From Verrucomicrobia bacterium UBA6775 (lineage in GTDB: Bacteria; Verrucomicrobiota; Verrucomicrobiia; Limisphaerales; UBA1096): a stretch of DNA of 5,007 bases. Within the stretch, counting starts at the first letter, position 1. Each line of letters begins with the position of its first letter. Where the stretch lies: NCBI GenBank assembly GCA_002453165.1, contig DKGH01000052.1:1-5007 (forward strand), read 5' to 3'. Of the stretch, positions 1 through 5,007 are shown one piece after another. The notes under the pieces are model-generated. The model searched no databases. It saw nothing but the letters and a program-made list of their open reading frames with translations, and was not told where the DNA came from. The translations under genes were made by a program, and so were the position numbers.

Positions 1-2898
1 AATGGCGATTTTCAGCGTGTGCCGTGGGCGACTCAATTGTTTCGCAGTCCGGGTGGTGATCCGATAGCGGAGCCAATCGACTTTGGGTTGAGCGTGCAGA
101 TTCGCGATATCAATGCCGATGGTCATCCGGACATTTACGTTTGCAACGATTTCCAGACGCCGGATCGATTTTGGTTGAACGACGGGGAAGGGCGGTTCCG
201 AGAACTAGGGCCGACTGCGATTCGTTCCGTTTCGTACGCATCGATGGGGGTGGATTTCGCGGACTTGGACCGAGATGGTCACACTGATTTTTTTGTCGCT
301 GAAATGCTCAGCCGCACACCAATGAATCGGCTGCTCAAGATCAGTCCCAATACGCCTGCCGCCCCTCAGCCCGGTGCTTCGTTGGGTCGATTGCAGGTAC
401 CGCGTAACACGTTGTTTTGGAGCCGCGGTGACGGCACGTTCGCAGAGGTGGGACGCTATGCGGGGGTGGAGGCGACAGATTGGTCGTGGCAGCCGGTGTT
501 CATGGATGTGGACCTCGATGGTTACGAAGATTTGCTGGTGACCAATGGACGTCTCCACGATGTCAACCATCGTGATGCGGTGGCACGATTCTCCCGTCTT
601 TCCAAGGCCAAGCGCGAGCAGGTTGGCTCGTTGTACTTCCCGCCGTTTGCGACTGCCAATGTGGCCTATCGCAACCTGGGCAAATTTCGTTTTACCGAAA
701 TGGGACAGGCTTGGGGTTTCAACTCGCCCCAGATGTCGCACGGCATCGCAACTGGGGATCTCGATAATGACGGTGACTTGGACCTGGTCATCAACTGCCT
801 CAATCAACCGGCCCTGGTTTATCGAAACGACGCGGTGGCTCCCCGCTTGGCTGTTCGGTTGCGCGGGCTGGCGCCGAACACCCGGGGGATCGGCGCGCGA
901 GTAACGGTCGCTGTCGGTAACTTGAGGCAGACGCAGGAGATGATCGCGGGAGGTCGCTATCTTTCCGGCGATCAACCAGTGCGGATGTTTGCGATCAGTG
1001 CGGATGCTGTTAATCGATCGATCGAGGTCGCTTGGCCAAGCGGTCGTCGGTCGTTCATCAGTAACCCGGAGCCGAACCACATTTATGAGGTGATCGAGCT
1101 AAGAGGAGATGTCCCGGAAGAGCGCTTAGCCAAGCAGCCAGAGGAGCCGTTTTTTGAGGACGCGAGTCGGTTGCTGAATCATGCGCATTCGGAAAACGCC
1201 TACGATGATACCGCGCTACAACCGTTGCTGCCCCGGCGGCTTGATCGCTCCGGCCCGGCGCTTGGGTGGTTCGATTACGATGCGGATGGGGATGAGGATC
1301 TTTTGATTGGTGCGGGCTTAGGATCTGCGGTTTCGGTGTATCAAAATCTTGGTGATGGCCGTTTTGGGCAGGTGCTCAGTGCCTCCGGGCTCAAGGTGCC
1401 CGGAGATGTCGTCGGCGTTTCCGGGTGGGTAAGCGGCACGGGAATGCGCCAATGGCTTGCAGCGATTTCCAACTACGAAACTCCACAGCGCAACGCCCAG
1501 ATGCGTTCTTACCGAAAGAGTGTCGGACTGGGCGTGACCAGCAAGTCGCTGGGCGACACGATGCCGGGGCCGATCGCTGTCGCCGATGTGGACCAAGATG
1601 GCGACCTTGATGTATTCGTCGGCGGCAGGGCGGTTACGGGTCATTATCCACAAGCGAGTGTATCCTCGCTTTTTTTGGCATCGGGCCGCGGGTTGGATCG
1701 AACGGAGAGTGCTTTGAGTAACCCGCTTGGCATTGTGAATGGAGCAGTGTTTAGCGACTTGGACACGGATGGCTACCCTGAGTTGATCGTTGCAACCGAA
1801 TGGGGGGCGGTTCGGCTGTTCAAGAATCTCGAAGGGCGCTTTGATGAGATGACTGAGGCGGTTGGTTTATCCGGCCTGACGGGGCTTTGGCAGGGGGTGG
1901 CGACCGGGGATTTCAACGGGGACGGATTGACGGACATCGTGGCAACCAACTGGGGGCTAAACTCGGCACTTCGCCCCGATGTGCTCAATCCGCCTCGCTT
2001 GTATTTTAATTATTCCGAGTCCAGCGTGCCGACTTCACTGATGCTGGGGGTTTGGGATGATGCCTCGTCGGCCTATCTCCCGACTCGGGATCTCTTTTCG
2101 ATTTTCAAGGGTTACCCGCAACTGCGGGGCGTTTTCCAAACTCATCGCGCATTTGCTTCTTCGGGCGTGTTGAAACTGGTCGATTACCATCCGGCTCCGC
2201 CGCAGTCGGTCACCGCTGTTCTGCTGCAGTCTGTGGTTTTCCTGAACCGGAAAGATGGCTTCGAGGCCAAGCCGCTCCATCCGGAGGCGCAACTGGCTCC
2301 GGCATTTGGCGTGACCGTGGGTGATCTCGATGGAGACGGCATTGATGATCTTTTTTTGGCGCAAAACTATGCCGCGTTTCCGACCGACAATGATCGGCTC
2401 GATGCCGGCCGCGGGTTGTGGTTGCGTGGGCTTGGTCAGGCGAATTTTTCCCCGATGAAGGGGAAGGAATCTGGGATTACGATTTACGGAGATCAGCGCG
2501 CGTGCGCCCTCGCGGATTACGATGCAGACGGGCGTCTGGACCTGGTGGTGACGCAAAGCGGCGGGCAGACCCGTTTGTTTCGAAATAACAAAGCCAAGCC
2601 GGGATTGCGGATGCGTCTACGGGGTGGCAAGGCCAATCCGGATGCTGTCGGCTCGGCTGCGCGTTTGCTTTTCGGAAGCCCACCATCCGTTGTTTATGGC
2701 ACGTGGCGAGAGTGGCAGATGGGTAGTGGCTACGGATCGCAGGACGGCTTGGTCAAGGTCTTGGCCATGCCACAGCCCCCGACTGCAATTGAAGTGCGTT
2801 GGCCAAGCGGTAAGACCACGAGGACATCTCTACCGGCAGGATTGAAGGAAATCACCATGACCGCTGACGGGAAGATCGTTCGCCAAGTGACGCGTTAA
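1..2898 (+). CDS. FG-GAP/VCBS repeat protein with two ASPIC/UnbV domains (CRTAC1-like), 5' partial
   Basis: Large beta-propeller-type protein of unknown specific role. Relatives are mostly secreted or surface proteins thought to serve binding or adhesion. The frame is open from base 1 (it begins NGDFQRV, itself a typical repeat strand), so the GTG at 19 is internal and the true start, with any signal peptide, lies upstream. 965 residues are visible, ending in TAA. Ten calcium-loop motifs of the DxDxDG type occur, at nt 106 (DINADG), 262, 505, 757, 1273, 1585, 1756, 1909, 2323 and 2515. An ASPIC/UnbV domain lies near nt 835-1095 (IGARVTV, GRYLSGDQP, WPSGRR) and a second near nt 2599-2880 (GSAARLL, WPSGKT). 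The second half opens near nt 1147 with the family signature F-x-D, HSENAYDD, QPLLPRRL, GPALGWFDYDADGDED. Near nt 2077-2190 a helical stretch (LPTRDLF, YPQLRGVF, HRAFASS) replaces a normal blade. Family assignment is strong; function is not established. Confidence 0.93.
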   Translation, partial: NGDFQRVPWATQLFRSPGGDPIAEPIDFGLSVQIRDINADGHPDIYVCNDFQTPDRFWLNDGEGRFRELGPTAIRSVSYASMGVDFADLDRDGHTDFFVAEMLSRTPMNRLLKISPNTPAAPQPGASLGRLQVPRNTLFWSRGDGTFAEVGRYAGVEATDWSWQPVFMDVDLDGYEDLLVTNGRLHDVNHRDAVARFSRLSKAKREQVGSLYFPPFATANVAYRNLGKFRFTEMGQAWGFNSPQMSHGIATGDLDNDGDLDLVINCLNQPALVYRNDAVAPRLAVRLRGLAPNTRGIGARVTVAVGNLRQTQEMIAGGRYLSGDQPVRMFAISADAVNRSIEVAWPSGRRSFISNPEPNHIYEVIELRGDVPEERLAKQPEEPFFEDASRLLNHAHSENAYDDTALQPLLPRRLDRSGPALGWFDYDADGDEDLLIGAGLGSAVSVYQNLGDGRFGQVLSASGLKVPGDVVGVSGWVSGTGMRQWLAAISNYETPQRNAQMRSYRKSVGLGVTSKSLGDTMPGPIAVADVDQDGDLDVFVGGRAVTGHYPQASVSSLFLASGRGLDRTESALSNPLGIVNGAVFSDLDTDGYPELIVATEWGAVRLFKNLEGRFDEMTEAVGLSGLTGLWQGVATGDFNGDGLTDIVATNWGLNSALRPDVLNPPRLYFNYSESSVPTSLMLGVWDDASSAYLPTRDLFSIFKGYPQLRGVFQTHRAFASSGVLKLVDYHPAPPQSVTAVLLQSVVFLNRKDGFEAKPLHPEAQLAPAFGVTVGDLDGDGIDDLFLAQNYAAFPTDNDRLDAGRGLWLRGLGQANFSPMKGKESGITIYGDQRACALADYDADGRLDLVVTQSGGQTRLFRNNKAKPGLRMRLRGGKANPDAVGSAARLLFGSPPSVVYGTWREWQMGSGYGSQDGLVKVLAMPQPPTAIEVRWPSGKTTRTSLPAGLKEITMTADGKIVRQVTR

Positions 2899-2919
2899 CG
2901 CTTGGCCAAGTTTTAGCTG

Positions 2920-2945
2920 GTGACACATCGCAGGGCCGTTAGAAT
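2920..2945 (+). promoter_or_regulatory. Weak candidate promoter upstream of the DUF1080 gene
   Basis: A TAGAAT hexamer at 2940-2945 matches the bacterial -10 consensus at 5 of 6 bases. It lies 23 nt before the ATG at 2969. The best -35-like word is GTGACA at 2920-2925 (5 of 6 to TTGACA), but the spacer would be only 14 bp, shorter than the usual 16-18. The 70-bp gap after the upstream stop leaves room for a promoter, but equally allows read-through from the upstream gene. This is a guess from motif matching alone. Confidence 0.18.
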
Positions 2946-2968
2946 CCCTCCACCTGTTTTTACGCCAA

Positions 2969-4291
2969 ATGAAATCAATCAAATGGATCACCCGTACCGC
3001 AGCCCTGGCTGCGGTGTTGTTCGTCACCCAAACGTCTGCCGAAGCCGGCAAGCCGCCCAAGGGGTTCACTGCGTTATTCAATGAAAAGGATTTGTCCGGT
3101 TGGTGGGGGCTCAAGACCGAAGATCCGGCCAAGTGGATGGCCCTATCGCCCGAGAAATTCGCGGAAAAGAAGGCTGTGAGCCTCAAGGATATTGCGAAAC
3201 ACTGGTCCGTGGATGGTGAGGAATTAGTCAACGACGGCCACGGCATGTACCTCACCACCGAGAAAAACTACGGTGATTTTGAGTTGCTCGTCGATTACAA
3301 GACGGTGGCCAAGGCCGACAGCGGAATTTACCTGAGGGGAATTCCACAGGTTCAAATTTGGGATTACACCAAAGAGGGAGGCAAGTGGAACATCGGCGCC
3401 GACAAGGGGTCCGGCGGTTTGTGGAACAATAGCAAGGGTGCTCCGGGTAAGGATCCTGTCGTGTTGGCCGACAAACCGTTCGGTGAGTGGAACGCATTCC
3501 GAATCCTCATGGTTGGTGAGCGTGTTTCAATTTGGCTGAACGGCAAACTGGTTGTGGACTACGCGAGACTTGAGAATTATTTCAATCGCAAGGGACCATT
3601 GCCGCGGACCGGGCCAATCCAATTGCAGACACATGGCGGGGAGATTCGTTGGCGCAATGTGTTCATCCGTGAGATCGGAACGGAGGAGGGGAACAAACTT
3701 TTGGCCTCAAAAGGGAACGACGGTTTTAAAACAGTTTTCAACGGGAAGAATTTTAATGGATGGGGTGGTCCAGTGGACAACTACGTCGTGAATGATGGCA
3801 CCATCCAATGCAAAAAGGGCAGCGGTGGCACGATCTACTACGACAAGGAGTTATCCGACTTTTCTGTCCGGTTCGAGTACAAGGTACCTCCGGGCGGTAA
3901 CAATGGTTTGGCCATCCGCTATCCCGGTAGCGGCGACACAGCGTACGTGGGCATGTGTGAATTGCAGGTGCTGGATGACACCGCCAAGAAATATGCTAAA
4001 CTTCACCCAGCGCAGTACCATGCCTCCGCCTACGGCATGGTGGCAGCCAAGCGCGGTTATCAACGTCCGGTTGGTGACTGGAATTTCCAGCAAGTCACGG
4101 TTGTGGGTTCCACGATCACCGTCGAGATGAACGGCACGCGGATACTTACGGCTGACTTGGCAAATGTGGAAAAACCGATGTACGACATCAACAAATTCAA
4201 GGGACGCCTTCGCAAGTCTGGATTCTTTGGATTTGCGGGGCACGGGGATGCGGTTTCCTTCCGCAACGTCCAGATTAAGTTGCTGAAATAA
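2969..4291 (+). CDS. Exported tandem DUF1080 (3-keto-disaccharide hydrolase family) protein
   Basis: Complete 440-residue protein. Residues 1-26 form a Sec signal peptide: basic MKSIK, hydrophobic AALAAVLFV, then A-E-A before G27, a good signal peptidase I site. No lipobox cysteine is present, so it is probably periplasmic or secreted. Two DUF1080 (PF06439) domains follow. Domain 1, about residues 32-235, starts GFTALFNEKDLSGWW, carries the long insert seen in planctomycete/verrucomicrobial members (about 46-88), then YLRGIPQVQIWD, GGLWNNS, LNGKLVVD and GPIQLQTHGGEIRWRN. Domain 2, about 251-438, starts GFKTVFNGKNFNGWGG, then NNGLAIRYPG, ELQVLDD, QYHASAYG and a final SFRNVQI strand. The fold is a concanavalin-like jelly roll; characterised relatives act on 3-keto glycosides, and the exact substrate here is unknown. 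The ATG at 2969 is chosen because it gives the signal peptide; no Shine-Dalgarno precedes it (the leader reads CCCTCCACC). It ends 6 nt before the next gene. Confidence 0.92.
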   Translation: MKSIKWITRTAALAAVLFVTQTSAEAGKPPKGFTALFNEKDLSGWWGLKTEDPAKWMALSPEKFAEKKAVSLKDIAKHWSVDGEELVNDGHGMYLTTEKNYGDFELLVDYKTVAKADSGIYLRGIPQVQIWDYTKEGGKWNIGADKGSGGLWNNSKGAPGKDPVVLADKPFGEWNAFRILMVGERVSIWLNGKLVVDYARLENYFNRKGPLPRTGPIQLQTHGGEIRWRNVFIREIGTEEGNKLLASKGNDGFKTVFNGKNFNGWGGPVDNYVVNDGTIQCKKGSGGTIYYDKELSDFSVRFEYKVPPGGNNGLAIRYPGSGDTAYVGMCELQVLDDTAKKYAKLHPAQYHASAYGMVAAKRGYQRPVGDWNFQQVTVVGSTITVEMNGTRILTADLANVEKPMYDINKFKGRLRKSGFFGFAGHGDAVSFRNVQIKLLK

Positions 4292-4296
4292 CGGGA

Positions 4297-4318
4297 CATG
4301 CCTGATTTACAGGGCATG
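4297..4318 (+). promoter_or_regulatory. Bulged hairpin over both candidate pyruvate kinase start codons
   Basis: The arms CATGCCTG (4297-4304) and CAGGGCATG (4310-4318) can pair as eight base pairs with one unpaired G (4312 or a neighbour) and a five-base loop ATTTA. The ATG at 4298 lies in the left arm and the in-frame ATG at 4316 in the right arm, so folding would hide both. No T-run follows (the next bases are AAGAGCCC), so it does not look like an intrinsic terminator for the upstream gene. A role in translation control is inference; part of the symmetry could be chance. Confidence 0.3.
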
Positions 4319-5007
4319 AAGAGCCCTCCCTTGCCCCGGTTCACAAAGGTGATTTTCACCATCGGGCCGGCAACGCTCGATGTGGATGTATTGCGGCGCA
4401 TGATCCGAAAGGGGGTTGATGTTTGCCGCATCAACATGGCGCACGCGTCACATGACTGGACGCTCAAAGCCGTTGCCGCAGTCCGTGAAGCCTCCGAGGC
4501 GGAAGGTGTTGGGGTGTCGCTCCTGATGGACATTAAGGGGCCGGAAGTGCGGACTGGCCATGTCGACACCCCGGTCGGGTTGGCCAAGGGCCAGTTGATC
4601 GATCTCACCCAGTCTGCGGAAGCCGCACCGGATGGGAACATCCCCGCGGTGGACATCAATTACCCGGCATTGATAGATGAGGTGGATGTCGGAGATGTGC
4701 TTTTGATTGACAGCGGTTTGATGCGGTTTGAAGTCGAGGAATTGTTAATCGATCGGCTCCGTTGCAGGGTGGTGATTCCCGGCAGCATGGGCAGTAGACG
4801 CCACATCAACATCCCCGGAAAGAAGATCAATCTACCGGCGCTGACTGAAAAGGACGTGGCCGACGCAAAAGTGGGCATCGAGGCCGGGGTTGATTTTTTC
4901 GCGCTTTCATTTGTGAGAGAGGCGAGCGATGTGGTGGAGTTGAAGCAGTTTCTTAACGACCACGGTTCACAGGCCAAGGTGGTGTCCAAGATTGAGGACC
5001 AAAGTGG
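4298..5007 (+). CDS. pyk: Pyruvate kinase, 3' partial
   Basis: Catalyses phosphoenolpyruvate + ADP to pyruvate + ATP, the last step of glycolysis, in the cytoplasm. 236 whole codons are visible of a usual length near 470-480; the C-terminal half of the A domain and the C domain lie outside. Family signatures in order: FTKVIFTIGPAT (residues 15-26), GVDVCRINMAH with Arg44 and Asn46, MDIKGPEVRTG with Asp78 and Glu83, B domain about 88-185 including LLIDSGL and INIPGKKINLPALTEKD, then VDFFALSFVREASDV and VVSKIED with catalytic Lys231 and metal ligand Glu233. Odd points: the potassium-site Ser (rabbit Ser76) is Ala48 and Thr113 is Ile79. ATG 4298 is taken as start because it lies 6 nt after the DUF1080 stop; ATG 4316, six codons later, is equally plausible, and neither has a clear ribosome binding site. 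The spacing suggests co-transcription with the DUF1080 gene. Confidence 0.93.
   Translation, partial: MPDLQGMKSPPLPRFTKVIFTIGPATLDVDVLRRMIRKGVDVCRINMAHASHDWTLKAVAAVREASEAEGVGVSLLMDIKGPEVRTGHVDTPVGLAKGQLIDLTQSAEAAPDGNIPAVDINYPALIDEVDVGDVLLIDSGLMRFEVEELLIDRLRCRVVIPGSMGSRRHINIPGKKINLPALTEKDVADAKVGIEAGVDFFALSFVREASDVVELKQFLNDHGSQAKVVSKIEDQS

Noticed and set aside
19..21. GTG as the start of the propeller gene
   Set aside because: The frame is open upstream to base 1 and the preceding residues (NGDFQR) fit a repeat strand, so the codon is internal Val.
205..1080. Long minus-strand open frame (291 codons) inside the propeller gene
   Set aside because: Its translation has no recognisable domain and lies antisense to a clear FG-GAP/ASPIC frame; it is a by-product of GC-rich codon use.
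288..2357. Three runs of seven T (288-294, 1670-1676, 2351-2357), considered as slippage or phase-variation sites
   Set aside because: Each encodes Phe/Leu of a beta strand after a calcium loop, the frame is intact through all three, and seven T is short for phase variation.
2893..2914. Adjacent palindromes CGTTAACG and CTTGGCCAAG followed by TTTT, considered as a terminator or operator
   Set aside because: As a hairpin each palindrome leaves too short a stem, and the T-run is only four bases. A similar TTGGCCAAG word also occurs inside coding sequence for WPSG, so it is probably chance.
4060..4989. Minus-strand open frames opposite the end of the DUF1080 gene and pyk
   Set aside because: The + strand encodes continuous pyruvate kinase signatures across the region, and the antisense products are low-complexity Ser/Thr/Pro-rich.
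1..5007. tRNA/rRNA genes, insertion sequences, CRISPR arrays, defence or biosynthetic clusters
   Set aside because: None seen: coding sequence with clear families covers nearly all of the window, and the two gaps are 70 and 6 bp.

Overview
The window suggests a Planctomycetota/Verrucomicrobiota-type bacterium; this is an inference from gene content and I cannot name a genus. The clues are a very large FG-GAP/VCBS plus ASPIC/UnbV beta-propeller protein, a secreted protein with two DUF1080 (3-keto-disaccharide hydrolase) domains of the long form common in those phyla, moderately high GC by eye, and no recognisable Shine-Dalgarno sequence before the visible starts. All three genes are on the + strand, and coding sequence fills almost the whole window.

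Layout: (1) Positions 1-2898 hold the 3' part of a large repeat protein whose start lies upstream of the window. It carries ten DxDxDG-type calcium-loop motifs and two ASPIC/UnbV domains, arranged as two successive propeller-plus-ASPIC halves. (2) A 70-bp gap follows, with a weak possible promoter. (3) Positions 2969-4291 hold a complete gene for a 440-residue exported protein: signal peptide, DUF1080 domain 1, short linker, DUF1080 domain 2. (4) Six bases after its stop comes a pyruvate kinase gene, which runs off the right end after the catalytic Lys/Glu motif (about half the enzyme is visible). A bulged hairpin covers both candidate start codons of this gene.

How the genes fit together: the first two products look like cell-surface or periplasmic proteins. 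The propeller protein probably serves binding or adhesion, and the DUF1080 protein probably acts on oxidised (3-keto) sugars or binds carbohydrate. The third product is a cytoplasmic glycolytic enzyme. The DUF1080 and pyruvate kinase genes are close enough to be co-transcribed, which would loosely link glycan processing with glycolysis, but this is inferred from spacing only. I found no RNA gene, mobile element, CRISPR array or novel multi-gene defence or biosynthetic system. The most interesting signals are substitutions around the potassium site of the pyruvate kinase, its hairpin-covered start, and a degenerate calcium loop in the propeller protein.
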